Source: Cerasicoccus arenae (GTDB lineage Bacteria > Verrucomicrobiota > Verrucomicrobiia > Opitutales > Cerasicoccaceae). From it: a stretch of 64,000 nt of DNA. Both the position numbers and the translations under genes were made by a program. Position 1 is the stretch's first letter. Every line of letters begins with the position of its first letter. A model generated the notes under the pieces. It did not search any database and was not told the DNA's origin. It worked only from the letters and a program-made list of their open reading frames with translations. Positions 24,601-33,414 of this stretch are shown one piece after another. Location: NCBI RefSeq assembly GCF_014651635.1, contig NZ_BMXG01000007.1:1-64000 (forward strand). Reading direction: 5' to 3'.

Positions 24601-26828
24601 GGGCCTTTAAATACGGTCGTGCCCCCCCCCGTGATCACCACGTTCTGACCCGCACCATTGAGACCTCCTGAACCATCTAGTAACAGTTGGGCTCCAGTGG
24701 CGGCACCAATGTAGGTCGTGCCACCGCTTAGCGTTACTGGGGCATTGATTTCGTTATTACCGCTAGAGCTCCAAAGTGCGGCTTTGCCCACTACGCCAGT
24801 CCCAGCGATATTAAATGACTCCGCACCACTAATGTCGAGGCCGCCCGTCATTTCCAAAGTTGCTCCACTCGCGACGGTTGTACCGTTGGCTGTTGTACCG
24901 AGTGCGTTGGAATGTTCGATGAGTAGCGTACCAGAGCTTACGGTGGTGGCACCTGTGTAAGTGTTGTTGCCACCTAGAATACCAGTGCCGGTGCCTGTCT
25001 TATTGAGACTTGTGCCAGAGCCAGAAACAACCCCACTTAAGTCAGTTGTAGCGCCGTTGGCTGCATAGAGCGCGATGCTATTACCGTTGCCAGTGACCGT
25101 GCTAGTAACATCAAGGACTCCGGACTCACTACCAATGGTGCTATTGCCCGCCAAAGTGACAGGGCCGGCAAATACATTGGAACCACTTGAGTTGGTTAGA
25201 GCCCCAGTGGAAGCGTTACCATTACCGTTGATCGTAAGCGCTTCGCCTGTGGGTGTCGTTATGTTATTGGACAGTGCTAGGGACGCGCCGCTCTGCACAA
25301 TTGTGTCGTTACCCGAATTACCCAAGGCGTTATTGTTTGCTATGCGGAGGCGACCTGCTTGTACAGTAGTTGTGCCCGTATAAGTATTATTACCAGCAAA
25401 GACGGTAGTTCCATTGCCTTCGACTGTTAGTACTCCACTACCACTGATTACGCCATTAACGTTTGTGAGGCCTGTTGTTTCAAAGGTTAGCGCATTGGCA
25501 TTGGCGTTGATGTTTCCATTCAGCGTTAGCGTCTGGTCGACCAGATTTTGGACGTCTAGGGCATTATTGGCGGAAATGTTATTATTGATGGTATGGTCGG
25601 CATTGCCATTGGGGTTGTTGAGCACGTTTAGATAGCTCTTACCGTTACCATTAGTATCGAAGATGAGGCTTTGCGAAGCCAAAGGACTCAGTGTGTAGCT
25701 GGACGTGCCGGAAAATGTGGCGCTGTTGATCGTCCGATTCCCTCCATTGATATTAACGGTCTGAGCGACTTTCGTGTCAGGAAAGGCGTCAGAGAAAATT
25801 ACATGGCTATAGGTGCTGGGAACCGTGTCTTGGTCCCAGTTAACACCGGTTCCCCATAGTTCATTGCCATCCTCGTTATCCCAATAAAAGGAATTCGCAC
25901 CACCGGTGGCAGATACTTGCAGGTTACGGATTTCATAGACTTCAACCGAACCACCTGTGCTTCCAGAAAAACCGATGCGCAGTTGATCGGGGCGGGCTCC
26001 GGTCAAGGTTGTTTGGAACAGTTCAGTTAGGGATCCATCGTAGCCGTTCTGCATCCATACGGTAAGCTCGTTACTCGAGCTGAGCTCCATTTCAAAGTGC
26101 CTGTAATCTCCTGCATCTTGATCTGGCCGGGTAGGGGAGTTTATAAAGTCCATACTAAACCCCGGCCCAAAAGTGTCTGTGAGGGAGGGATTCGTGCCAT
26201 CGCCTGTTCCTTCTAAATAACCGTAGCCAGTGGTGCCACTACCAGAATCGCGAACAGCGACTTCGTTAGGTAAAAAACCAGGTCCGCCAACGCGGCCTTC
26301 AGTCGGATTGGAGTAGTTACCGTAAACATCAAGGCCAACTCCCACGTAAGCGCCTGCAAGGCCATCAATGCCCGTTTGTTGTGCATAGCCCAAAGACCCG
26401 CCAGTAGCACCGGGGGCAAATGCATCGCCAGCATCCCACATGAAGACCGTTATGCCGTCTGCTGGGTCTGTACCCGGTTTCCAAAAAGCGAAATCGAAAC
26501 CAACACGGATTGTGTTGCTGACTGAGGGGATGGCTGTGTCTAACGCGATGGCGTTAGACTGGTTTCCGGTGGTGGTGGCTAGGCGAAGCCAGCCGTTACC
26601 ATTGATGTCGATTTGTGGAGCACCAAATTCGGGGTCGGCTGCATCTGGGGTGGCTAATGCCGTTAATCGGGCGGGGGGGGAGGTGCCTGCTGCGCCAGTC
26701 TGAAATTCCCAGCCAGGCGCTGAATCGTAACGGAACGACTCAGTGTACACCAACTGAGCACTCACAGTGGCCGACAAAGCGACCAGTGAGACAACCACTG
26801 GTAACATAAATTTTCCATTCCCTGCCAT
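21603..26828 (-). CDS. Giant PEP-CTERM surface protein with autotransporter-associated beta-strand repeats
   Basis: 1741 residues. A signal peptide (about 1-24, ending A-T-V-S-A) precedes an L-type-lectin-like beta-sandwich of about 280 residues, with W-L-R-L, a D-G-I-T-V-F-M-W segment and R-H-F-E-M-E. Then more than a thousand residues rich in Gly, Asn, Thr and Ser contain repeats of the type G-G-N-N-T-Y-T-G-A-T-T-V..G-T-L, known as autotransporter-associated beta-strand (PATR-like) repeats, expected to form a beta-helix. The C terminus is a PEP-CTERM sorting signal: V-P-E-P-S from residue 1708, one helix, then W-K-R-R, to be cut by an exosortase. No outer-membrane barrel is present. C9 runs at 23799 and 24622 (9 bases each) and C8 at 26673 encode Pro or Gly pairs. 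Confidence 0.88.
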   Translation of the reverse strand: MAGNGKFMLPVVVSLVALSATVSAQLVYTESFRYDSAPGWEFQTGAAGTSPPARLTALATPDAADPEFGAPQIDINGNGWLRLATTTGNQSNAIALDTAIPSVSNTIRVGFDFAFWKPGTDPADGITVFMWDAGDAFAPGATGGSLGYAQQTGIDGLAGAYVGVGLDVYGNYSNPTEGRVGGPGFLPNEVAVRDSGSGTTGYGYLEGTGDGTNPSLTDTFGPGFSMDFINSPTRPDQDAGDYRHFEMELSSSNELTVWMQNGYDGSLTELFQTTLTGARPDQLRIGFSGSTGGSVEVYEIRNLQVSATGGANSFYWDNEDGNELWGTGVNWDQDTVPSTYSHVIFSDAFPDTKVAQTVNINGGNRTINSATFSGTSSYTLSPLASQSLIFDTNGNGKSYLNVLNNPNGNADHTINNNISANNALDVQNLVDQTLTLNGNINANANALTFETTGLTNVNGVISGSGVLTVEGNGTTVFAGNNTYTGTTTVQAGRLRIANNNALGNSGNDTIVQSGASLALSNNITTPTGEALTINGNGNASTGALTNSSGSNVFAGPVTLAGNSTIGSESGVLDVTSTVTGNGNSIALYAANGATTDLSGVVSGSGTSLNKTGTGTGILGGNNTYTGATTVSSGTLLIEHSNALGTTANGTTVASGATLEMTGGLDISGAESFNIAGTGVVGKAALWSSSGNNEINAPVTLSGGTTYIGAATGAQLLLDGSGGLNGAGQNVVITGGGTTVFKGPSGSQSGFTQVNNGATLLFGDAGNRINDNSAIIVQSGATLDMANAAYSDTVGSLAGGGTIRTRGATLTAGGDNTNTTFSGSIQDGGNFIKTGTGNMAFTGSNTFTGALSVNAGKATLGANNAFADNMDLTLGGGTFATNGFADRMDVMTLSSNSTIDFMGAAGGYLTFADMTRSGGTLTIDNWAGNFTGNGGTRLQVLDNNIGSFGSGPGALSNINFAGYGSAQMISLGGGVYEIVPSLADFHEWDGPNGQQWRNSRPNNWVDNDPPPDNSAGTKVLFADAVNGDRTVDLNGNRTVGTMVLASTGGKDYGFQSNNGNTRTLIFDQTGSSTAYLTVTGDGEHVIGNRNNRRVNVSLADNLLISNNSTGTTGLTFGVNGGTLSQFATNGNAVTITGMGRTVFNSQITGSGSLTKNGSGATQFNASSSYTGGTVLNDGTIEIGNNTALGTGAISFNGGRIGATGAARTLSPAYSINNGFTIGNIDSNNLTLSGAGNLTTNAALTVESGITGTLSGVISGNNQLTKEGAGTLSLTGANTFNNLVVNSGVVTSTVGGNMLVGGNGAGTSVFGDANVTVNAGGTLNATSGGSIEIGDGSTMSNTGGLATMLSGGNLTFDGNFNQTAGTTNFNVGGNILTDSGSSIVISGGTTNFTGSTNFTTAGSSSSILVSNGATANVQLSAGAAASTFNLTNGDALTVNGNGSNFNVATETAGSVNLNGDITLSNSGKMTVAQGPTVFGANSSFNGGSAATAGTLEVLGNLTFTAGMDIANAPKITLNVTSGNSVITAATANTNIENLGVITKTGDGQTTIGSNLNNLQATKIVINGGTLLNSTSNQIENNTKMEFGDNLSGISTPTWNLNDSNEVLGSLTLTNNSSVNIDLGSNPADGSIVKFADSASTTWSGTGSLVISGWNGSYGGGGTDQFFIGSTVNGVTNDQLSRIFFSNPPGLPTGLYTAQILSTGEIVPIPVPEPSTYFIGGVMISGLILFEWKRRQKLRIAHRA

Positions 26829-27015
26829 AATTGAAGAAGGGAAACGCCGTGTTTATAACGAATTCAGGCCTTTCCCTCATTTTACTAATCTACATTTGCA
26901 TAATTCACACATAAATTGGGGGGAATGGCGAAGGTTTTTGAAATAAATAGGGTCTATTGCCTATTCATAAATTGTCTAGAATCTACAAAATGGTTTTTTA
27001 GCCCAAATTGGTATG

Positions 27016-27465
27016 CTATTTTTGCCAGCGGACAATCAACAGGTAGGTGCCCGTATTCTCGGCCTGAGGCCCGCCAATAACAGCGGGTGTGCCTGGATTT
27101 AAACGAACGAGGGTTGTTAGGAGCTTTTGCTGGCCGCGCCGCCAATCAAGATTCACTGGCAGTTTACTGCCAGCAATAGGCTGAAGACCGAGTTGGAGGC
27201 TTGTCCCGCCAAAAAGGTTGGTCGTCATACCACCTGGAACCTCAATGGAGAGGATTTTTCGATCCTTCTGCTGATATGTGCTGAAGCGAAACAGCCGCTG
27301 CAAAGTCTCTGCATAGGGTTTCAGCTGTGGATCGACGCCCTCGTTGGAATTAGATGCCATAACGAGAATGACTTCAACTTTTGTGCGTTCCTGAGCTTGG
27401 GCAATGCAAGGTGTCAGGCAGAAGAGGGTCAACGCAAGTGTCGTTAAGAGTGTTCGTATAGTCAT
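27016..27465 (-). CDS. Small secreted protein coupled to an ECF sigma factor
   Basis: 149 residues with a clear signal peptide (1-24, L-T-T-L-A-L-T-L-F then C-I-A-Q-A). The mature part is beta-rich (V-E-V-I-L-V-M-A-S-N, I-L-S-I-E-V-P-G-G, T-Y-L-L-I-V-R-W). I recognise no family. The ATG overlaps the sigma-factor stop (ATGA, 27462-27465), so translation is coupled, yet there is no cytoplasmic or membrane-spanning anti-sigma domain. It may be a periplasmic target or sensor of the same regulon. Confidence 0.65.
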   Translation of the reverse strand: MTIRTLLTTLALTLFCLTPCIAQAQERTKVEVILVMASNSNEGVDPQLKPYAETLQRLFRFSTYQQKDRKILSIEVPGGMTTNLFGGTSLQLGLQPIAGSKLPVNLDWRRGQQKLLTTLVRLNPGTPAVIGGPQAENTGTYLLIVRWQK

Positions 27466-28022
27466 GATGATTTTTTCCAGATGGCGGCGAGTTTTTGACG
27501 GGCGGCGTGCAAGCGTGACATTACGGTGCCGGGCTTGATGCTGAGCGTATCGGCGATTTCTTGATAACTGTAACCGCTCAGCTCACGTAAAACAAGCGCA
27601 CTTCTCTGCTCTTCCGGTAATTGCGCTAAGGCAGTTTGTAGTTCATCCCAACGCTCACGATGAATCGCCCGTTGGGCTGGATTTGCTTCGTGAGATGGAG
27701 ATTCATCAATTGATTCAACTGTCGCTGCACGGTGATTATTTCGTTTTCGTACTCTAATTGCATCGAGTGCTGTGTTGATTGATATACGATGCAACCAAGT
27801 GTAAAATGAAGACGTGTAATCATAAGAATCAATCCTTTTCCATGCCTTAACCCACGCTTCTTGAGCAGCTTCCCGTGCCTCGAATTCGGAGCCCATCATC
27901 GCGAATAACGTACGCACTGTTCGTTCGTGATAACGCCGAAATAATAAGCCGAATGCATCCGCATCGCCTTGCTGGGCGGCGCGGATCCAGGCATCCTCTT
28001 CAGCGCGTAAATCGTTGGGCAT
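27462..28022 (-). CDS. ECF-type RNA polymerase sigma factor
   Basis: 186 residues with both ECF regions. Region 2 (about 20-90) has A-F-G-L-L-F-R-R-Y-H and the -10-binding W-V-K-A-W-K..F-Y-T-W-L-H-R-I-S-I-N. Region 4 (about 125-180) has L-P-E-E-Q-R-S-A-L-V-L-R-E-L and the helix-turn-helix S-Y-Q-E-I-A-D-T-L-S-I-K-P-G-T-V-M-S-R-L-H-A-A-R. It directs transcription from alternative promoters, often its own. The next gene in the operon encodes a secreted protein and no recognisable anti-sigma factor, so how its activity is controlled is unclear. Confidence 0.92.
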   Translation of the reverse strand: MPNDLRAEEDAWIRAAQQGDADAFGLLFRRYHERTVRTLFAMMGSEFEAREAAQEAWVKAWKRIDSYDYTSSFYTWLHRISINTALDAIRVRKRNNHRAATVESIDESPSHEANPAQRAIHRERWDELQTALAQLPEEQRSALVLRELSGYSYQEIADTLSIKPGTVMSRLHAARQKLAAIWKKSS

Positions 28023-28197
28023 GAGTGTAGTTTACGATACGATAAGAAGCAATCATGCGAGTGCCATGACAAATATGCGTAATGCAACTTCGCTTCATGA
28101 TTCCGTTACGTATAACATCTTTTTTGCAAGACATCTGATCTAATTCTGTTAACATGTGCCGTTCTCAAAAAAATAACGCCTCTATACAAAAACAATT

Positions 28198-29823
28198 ATG
28201 CCTAAACAAAAAATCGTCTATCTCGTTGCAAATGGCGACCTTCGTTTATCCGCCAATCAGAACTGCTGGGAAGAGCAGGCTAAAATGGAGAAAGAGCTCT
28301 CAAAGGTTCTGTTAACTTTAGGTGGAAAAATAAAGCGCGCGCACAAATATAAACCAACTGAAAAGCATGGTTTTATCTCGAGTCAGCGTGAAGGTATGGA
28401 TGTTTTTGCAACGATTGATCGATACGCACCGTTGATTATCGCTGAAGCTGTTTGGCAATACTCGCACCATCTCCTGGCCGGTCTGATCTCGCACCGTGGG
28501 CCGATTCTTACCGTCGCGAATTGGAGTGGCACTTGGCCAGGGCTCGTCGGCATGCTCAATCTTAACGGTTCACTCACAAAGGCTGGTGTGAAATACTCAA
28601 CGCTCTGGAGCGAAAATTTCAGCAAGGACAAATCATTCCATGAGAACCTCAAGACATGGCTAGAAAAGGGAGAAGTTATCCATGCCACCCGCCACGTTAA
28701 AAAATACAGTGGTCGTAAAACACCGAATCGCTTGAAGATTTTGTCTCGCAAAATGGTCACTGATCTCGACCGGGAAAAGGTGATCATGGGGGTTTTCGAC
28801 GAAGGTTGCATGGGCATGTACAACGCCGTGATTCCTGACGAACTGCTTTTCCCTCTAAGTGTGTATAAAGAACAGCTAAGCCAGAGTGCTCTATATGCAG
28901 AAATGCAAACCGTGACCGCAGCGGAAGCCGACGAAATTTATAAGTTCCTTGTTGATCGTGGGTTCAACTTTCACTTTGGTAAAAAAGAAGCAAAGGATCT
29001 CACTAAGTCGCAGGTTTTGCAGCAATGCAAGATGTACATCGCAGCTTGCCGCATTGGCGATCGCTTCGGATGCGAGGCCATCGGCATTCAGTATCAGCAA
29101 GGTTTAAAGGATCTTTGCCCCGCATCTGACTTAGTCGAAGGCATGCTCAATAGTTCGGATCGCCCACCGGTCAAAAATGCCCAGGGGAAAATTATTAAAA
29201 AAGGTGAAACCTATCCGCACTTTAACGAAGTAGACGAATGTTGCGGACTCGATGCGATCTTAACCAAACGTGTTCATCGTGCCTTAAAGCAACCAACGGA
29301 AACCACACTGCACGATTTGCGCTGGGGCGACTGGGATCAATCAGGTACTACTAAAGATTACGTTTGGGTGTTCCTGATCAGCGGATCGGCACCCGTCGAG
29401 CATCACGTTGGCGGATGGAAAGGCAGCCATGGCTATCGCCAACCAGCGATGTATTTCCCCCTCGGTGGCAGTACCTTACACGGTATTGCCAAACCGGGTG
29501 AGATTGTCTGGAGCCGTATCTTCATCGAAGACGACAAACTCAAAATGGACATCGGTCGTGCGAAGGTCATCGAACTGCCAGAAGAGGAAACTCAGCGCCG
29601 TCTAGACGAAACAACGCCACAATGGCCCATCATGCATGCAGTGACCTACGGGGTCACCCGTGATCAGATGATGGCTCGCCATAAAGCAAACCACATCAAC
29701 GTAGCGTACGCTAAGACCGCCGAGCAGGCAGATAACTGTTTATACGCCAAAGCCGACCTTGCAGCTCAGCTAGGCATTGAAGTCTTCATCTGCGGGAGCA
29801 CGGCTAAGAAGAAGACGCTGTAG
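28198..29823 (+). CDS. L-fucose/L-arabinose isomerase-like protein
   Basis: 541 residues. The overall pattern resembles the fucose-isomerase superfamily. An N-terminal Rossmann-like part ends in [25 protein letters not shown] segment and N-E-V-D-E-C-C-G could supply metal-binding acids, and a C-terminal beta-domain has P-L-G-G-S-T-L-H-G and P-G-E-I-V-W-S-R. Members interconvert aldoses and ketoses using a divalent metal; the real substrate here is unknown. Cytoplasmic, no signal peptide. The gene stands alone, with a strong terminator just after it. The assignment rests on motif resemblance only. Confidence 0.6.
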   Translation: MPKQKIVYLVANGDLRLSANQNCWEEQAKMEKELSKVLLTLGGKIKRAHKYKPTEKHGFISSQREGMDVFATIDRYAPLIIAEAVWQYSHHLLAGLISHRGPILTVANWSGTWPGLVGMLNLNGSLTKAGVKYSTLWSENFSKDKSFHENLKTWLEKGEVIHATRHVKKYSGRKTPNRLKILSRKMVTDLDREKVIMGVFDEGCMGMYNAVIPDELLFPLSVYKEQLSQSALYAEMQTVTAAEADEIYKFLVDRGFNFHFGKKEAKDLTKSQVLQQCKMYIAACRIGDRFGCEAIGIQYQQGLKDLCPASDLVEGMLNSSDRPPVKNAQGKIIKKGETYPHFNEVDECCGLDAILTKRVHRALKQPTETTLHDLRWGDWDQSGTTKDYVWVFLISGSAPVEHHVGGWKGSHGYRQPAMYFPLGGSTLHGIAKPGEIVWSRIFIEDDKLKMDIGRAKVIELPEEETQRRLDETTPQWPIMHAVTYGVTRDQMMARHKANHINVAYAKTAEQADNCLYAKADLAAQLGIEVFICGSTAKKKTL

Positions 29824-29848
29824 GCTCGAGCACAGAGTCAATTTAACG

Positions 29849-29882
29849 GGGCCAGACGATTAGAAAAAATCTGGCCCTTTTT
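29849..29882 (+). terminator. Rho-independent terminator of the isomerase-like gene
   Basis: GGGCCAGA (29849-29856) pairs perfectly with TCTGGCCC (29870-29877) around a 13-base A-rich loop, followed by TTTTT (29878-29882). It lies 26 bases past the stop codon and is the clearest intrinsic terminator in the window. Read on the other strand it also ends near the convergent RNase R gene. Confidence 0.85.
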
Positions 29883-29932
29883 ATTCCTTAATCCGGTGGT
29901 ATCGAACAGGAAAAATATGTGTTAACGAAGGC

Positions 29933-32275
29933 TTACTTCCTCCGCCGTCGACCTTGGCCTTTGTCGTTACGTCTTTCCCGCCGCTTCGGTTTTTCAAGCT
30001 GATCCGTTAGTCTAAAGTCCATCTGGCGCTTAAAGCGGTCGATGCGCTCAATGACGACATTGACCTTGTCGCCGACACTGTAGCGCTTTTGCATTTTACG
30101 GCCAAGCAGTGCTGCGCCCCCATCAACAACGTGATAAATATCGTCCTGAAGCGTTGAAATGTGGACCATGCCGAAGGCCATCGTCTGCGTGAGCTCGATG
30201 AAGAGACCGTGGTTACGCGCGTCAGTGATGACCGCTTCGAACTCGTTCTTTTCCGGCTTGGTAGCTTCTTTCTCGAAGTATTCCAGCAGCTTGATTTTGT
30301 TCGACTCGCGTTCGGCCTCTTGGCTGCTTCGCTCGGTGATCGAAAGGTGTTCACCCATACGATCGAGTTCGCTTTTTGAGTAAATCTTGGGCGGGCGTGA
30401 GGGGGCGGTATCGTTGCCGGACTTCATCAAGAAAAAGTCGAAAATTCGGTGGACCACAAGATCTGAGTAACGCCGGATTGGCGAGGTGAAGTGCGCGTAA
30501 AACTGCTTGGCCAAGCCATAGTGTCCGTCGGCTTCTGCCCGGTAACAAGCTTGCTTGAGACTACGCAGAAATGAGATACGCAACGTATATCCCTGCGGGT
30601 GGTCCTTCACTTGAGCGAGCAGCTTTGTAACTTCGCCACGCTTGGTCAGGTCGCCGCATTTGAGACCGGCGATCTGCATTTGCTGGCGTAATTCATTGAG
30701 CTTCTCTGGATCAGGTTCGTCGTGGACGCGAGACAGATACGGCAGCTTGGCTAGCGATAGCTCCCGCGCAACAACTTCGTTGGCCGTCAGCATAAATTCC
30801 TCGATGAGCTGGTGGCTCTCATCGTATTCGTGCTGCACGATACGGTCTGCATAGCCGTCTTCATCAACGTAGATTTTCACCTCCGGCATATCGAGTTCAA
30901 GACTGCCTTTCTTGAAGCGGTCACGTCGTAATTTACTGGCAACTTTCCATAAGTTGCGGACGCCTTGTTGCAGCTTCAATAGTTCGTCGTCCTTCAACTC
31001 ATTGAGCGCTCGGCCAGTGGAACCGGTCTGGTGCGCCGGGGGGAGGGGGGTGGCACGAATTTCATCTAAGTCGCTCTTTTTAAGCAGCGCCAGCGCTTGC
31101 CCATAGGTGAGTCGCTTATTCGAACGAATGACGGAGTTGGAAAATCCTTTTTTTCGCAGCGTGCCCTTGACGTCGAACTCCAGCCAGACGCTCTTAACTA
31201 GCCGGTCTTCAGCCTCGACGAGCGAACAAATGCCGTTGGACAACGCATGCGGCAGCATAGGGATCACGCAGCCAACGAGGTATGTCGAATTACCGCGTTT
31301 CTGAGCTTCCCGGTCAAGAGCGCTGTTATGTTTAACGTAGGCCGAGACATCCGCGATATGCACACCAACACGCATGCCGCCGCCTTTTTTTTCCTCAATG
31401 GAAATGGCATCGTCAAAGTCCTTAGCGTCGTCTGGGTCGATGGTGAACGTGAACAGTTTGCGCGCGTCTTGGCGGCCAACGATATCCTTGCTGCTGACCT
31501 TCGGCGAGACGTCCAGCACTTGCTCACTGACAGCCTGTGGGAATTCTGGTGAGAGTTCGAATTTGTGCAACAGTGCCTTAAACTCGGCTCCAGGCTCGTG
31601 GGTAAGGCCGAGCACCTCGATGATTTCGCCCTCTGGATTAAGATGCCGCTGACGCCATTCCAACATCCGTACAATAACTTTGTCGTCCTCCTTGGGGCGG
31701 GGCAAAAATGCAGACTCTTCTGGCGGTGGCACCAAAATATCCTGGATGATGCGTGGATCGTCCGGGATCACATACCAGAACATACGTGAGCGTTTCAGTG
31801 TGCCAGTAAAGGTTTCCCGCTTACGCTGTAAGATGCGGATAACGCGGGCGTAAGTCTGGTCGCCAAATCGCGTGTCCTGCCGCCGATTACCTCGTTGGCG
31901 GCCTTCGAAACGCTTGTTGCTGTCGTCCACACGGACGAGGACCTTGTCACCATGCAACGCTAGTCCGGTATCTTCTGAACGTATCTCCAGCGGTTCTCGC
32001 GCGGCTTGGCCGGGCTTGGGGTCAGGCATGACTCGTGCGGAGCCGCTTTGGCGAAACAAGATGTCTCCCGCTACAAGGTCGGCGTCTTTGGGTAGCACAA
32101 AACGATCCTTCTTAATCCGTGCAATAACACCTTCGTCGAGGAGTTTATGCAGTGTGCGGCGCAGTTGTTTGCGTTCGCTCTTTTGGAGCTTGAGGGTGTC
32201 TGCCAGTTCTTCCTGGCGTAATGGGGAGTACTCTTTGTTCCCGAGCAACTCGATAATCGATTCTTCTAATGCCAT
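29933..32275 (-). CDS. rnr: Ribonuclease R (3'-5' exoribonuclease)
   Basis: Degrades structured RNA processively from the 3' end. Order: N-terminal winged helix (E-L-A-D-T-L-K-L), cold-shock domains, and the RNB catalytic domain with the metal-binding signature D-P-D-D-A-K-D-F-D-D-A. H-F-T-S-P-I-R-R-Y-S-D-L follows, then an S1 domain (about 690-765) and a basic Arg/Lys-rich tail typical of RNase R. The ATG at 32275 gives 780 residues. An ATG at 32305 would add ten residues unlike the family. Last gene of a same-strand series with polyprenyl synthase, the E1/KAS fusion and RhlE. In other bacteria RNase R is induced by cold. Confidence 0.94.
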   Translation of the reverse strand: MALEESIIELLGNKEYSPLRQEELADTLKLQKSERKQLRRTLHKLLDEGVIARIKKDRFVLPKDADLVAGDILFRQSGSARVMPDPKPGQAAREPLEIRSEDTGLALHGDKVLVRVDDSNKRFEGRQRGNRRQDTRFGDQTYARVIRILQRKRETFTGTLKRSRMFWYVIPDDPRIIQDILVPPPEESAFLPRPKEDDKVIVRMLEWRQRHLNPEGEIIEVLGLTHEPGAEFKALLHKFELSPEFPQAVSEQVLDVSPKVSSKDIVGRQDARKLFTFTIDPDDAKDFDDAISIEEKKGGGMRVGVHIADVSAYVKHNSALDREAQKRGNSTYLVGCVIPMLPHALSNGICSLVEAEDRLVKSVWLEFDVKGTLRKKGFSNSVIRSNKRLTYGQALALLKKSDLDEIRATPLPPAHQTGSTGRALNELKDDELLKLQQGVRNLWKVASKLRRDRFKKGSLELDMPEVKIYVDEDGYADRIVQHEYDESHQLIEEFMLTANEVVARELSLAKLPYLSRVHDEPDPEKLNELRQQMQIAGLKCGDLTKRGEVTKLLAQVKDHPQGYTLRISFLRSLKQACYRAEADGHYGLAKQFYAHFTSPIRRYSDLVVHRIFDFFLMKSGNDTAPSRPPKIYSKSELDRMGEHLSITERSSQEAERESNKIKLLEYFEKEATKPEKNEFEAVITDARNHGLFIELTQTMAFGMVHISTLQDDIYHVVDGGAALLGRKMQKRYSVGDKVNVVIERIDRFKRQMDFRLTDQLEKPKRRERRNDKGQGRRRRK

Positions 32276-32381
32276 ATGTGGTGAGCGTAGCATAGCGCAG
32301 ATCATAGTGGGTTGAACAGCACTAATCTCAAAATTTGGGACGGTTTAGCCCTCAATACGCCGTTTTGCGTTTATATCCAAG

Positions 32382-33317
32382 TCAATGAAGCGCCGCCGCA
32401 GCTGCCCCCATTGCAATTACCAACTTGCGGCGAGTAGGCACGTAACAACGGCCAGAGAAAACGTCACTTTGCTTACGTTCGATTGCCCCAAGGATGCCGC
32501 CATAAACGCGACTCATCAGTCTGACGCAGAAGCGCGAGCCGTCAGCATCAAGGTAGGGAAGACCGATTTCGCCGGAACAATAATAATCGCGGGCCCGGTC
32601 GATTTGAAAACGAGTAAACTTTCGCCATCGCGGGTCGGCTGCATTGGGGGTGGACAGGAAATCACGGTTTAGGCCAAACTCGGCAAGCTCCTCACGCGGT
32701 AGATAAATACGGTTGCGGGTAAAATCCTCGGCAACATCGCGCAGGATATTCGTTAGTTGCATTGCAATGCCCATTTCGATGGCACGGGGAACGCCTGCGA
32801 GTTCCTTGAGGCCAAAAATCCGACTCATGATCAGCCCCACGACTGAGGCCACATGGTAGCAATATAGTTCCAGTTCGGCAAAGTCAACGAACTCGACTGG
32901 CTTCCGATCCCAGCAACAGCCCTCCATCAGGTCGACGTAAAAGCTGATCGGCACCGCGTATTGACGCGTCACTTCCGCAAAGGCCGGTGCGAACGGTAGC
33001 TTACTTTCTCCTGCAAGAATGCTGTCCAGTTCGGCTTGCAGCGTTGCAAGGTCGGGTTGCTGATCGGGCGGCGTTTCGTCGATAACATCGTCCACCCAGC
33101 GACAAAAGGCGTAGATCGCATACGCCGCGCTTTTTTTCTCCGCAGGCAGTGGAAACGAGGCGAAGAAGAAGCTGGTAGCGTGTTCCCGAGTAGATTCCTT
33201 ACATACAGCAAGTGACGCCGCCAACTCAGGCTTACGGCGCCAACCGGATTCTGGTTGGGGCGTTTCCCAGTTAGTCGGTAGTTTACAGGTAATGGCGTTG
33301 CCTAATGGTTTGGGCAT
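32382..33317 (-). CDS. Phytoene/squalene synthase family enzyme
   Basis: 311 residues. Head-to-head condensation of two prenyl diphosphates, using two Asp-rich motifs for magnesium: D-D-V-I-D (76-80) and N-I-L-R-D-V-A-E-D (191-199). R-N-R-I-Y-L-P-R-E-E-L and the F-Y-V-D-L-M-E-G segment are also family features. The product could be presqualene/squalene for hopanoids (HpnC/HpnD type) or phytoene for carotenoids; no desaturase or second Hpn gene is nearby to decide. Seven C stand directly before the ATG (33318-33324 on the minus strand), where a spacer to a ribosome site would be. Lies 97 bases after the E1/KAS fusion. Confidence 0.88.
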   Translation of the reverse strand: MPKPLGNAITCKLPTNWETPQPESGWRRKPELAASLAVCKESTREHATSFFFASFPLPAEKKSAAYAIYAFCRWVDDVIDETPPDQQPDLATLQAELDSILAGESKLPFAPAFAEVTRQYAVPISFYVDLMEGCCWDRKPVEFVDFAELELYCYHVASVVGLIMSRIFGLKELAGVPRAIEMGIAMQLTNILRDVAEDFTRNRIYLPREELAEFGLNRDFLSTPNAADPRWRKFTRFQIDRARDYYCSGEIGLPYLDADGSRFCVRLMSRVYGGILGAIERKQSDVFSGRCYVPTRRKLVIAMGAAAAALH

Positions 33318-33324
33318 GGGGGGG
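33318..33324 (-). repeat. C7 run abutting the start codon of the synthase gene
   Basis: On the coding strand CCCCCCC is followed immediately by ATG CCC. No Shine-Dalgarno-like sequence lies between it and the upstream gene's 3' flank, so slippage here would alter leader spacing but not the protein. Confidence 0.8.
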
Positions 33325-33414
33325 CTGATTTTTAACAGGCAGGCCAGAAATGAGCATTTTTACTCCCAAAAGTGTAATCCGAACTTCCTGCTCAATATCT
33401 CCTCTTGCCTCCCC

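Noticed and set aside
21671-26809. Numerous long open frames on the plus strand across the PEP-CTERM gene, such as 22108-22584 and 25075-25383
   Set aside because: They are proline/valine/leucine-rich antisense readings of the Gly/Asn/Thr repeat codons and have no start signals or family resemblance.
21518-26828. Genomic island inserted at the tRNA-Thr 3' end
   Set aside because: No integrase gene, no repeated tRNA 3' fragment in the following DNA that I could see, and the neighbouring genes look native.
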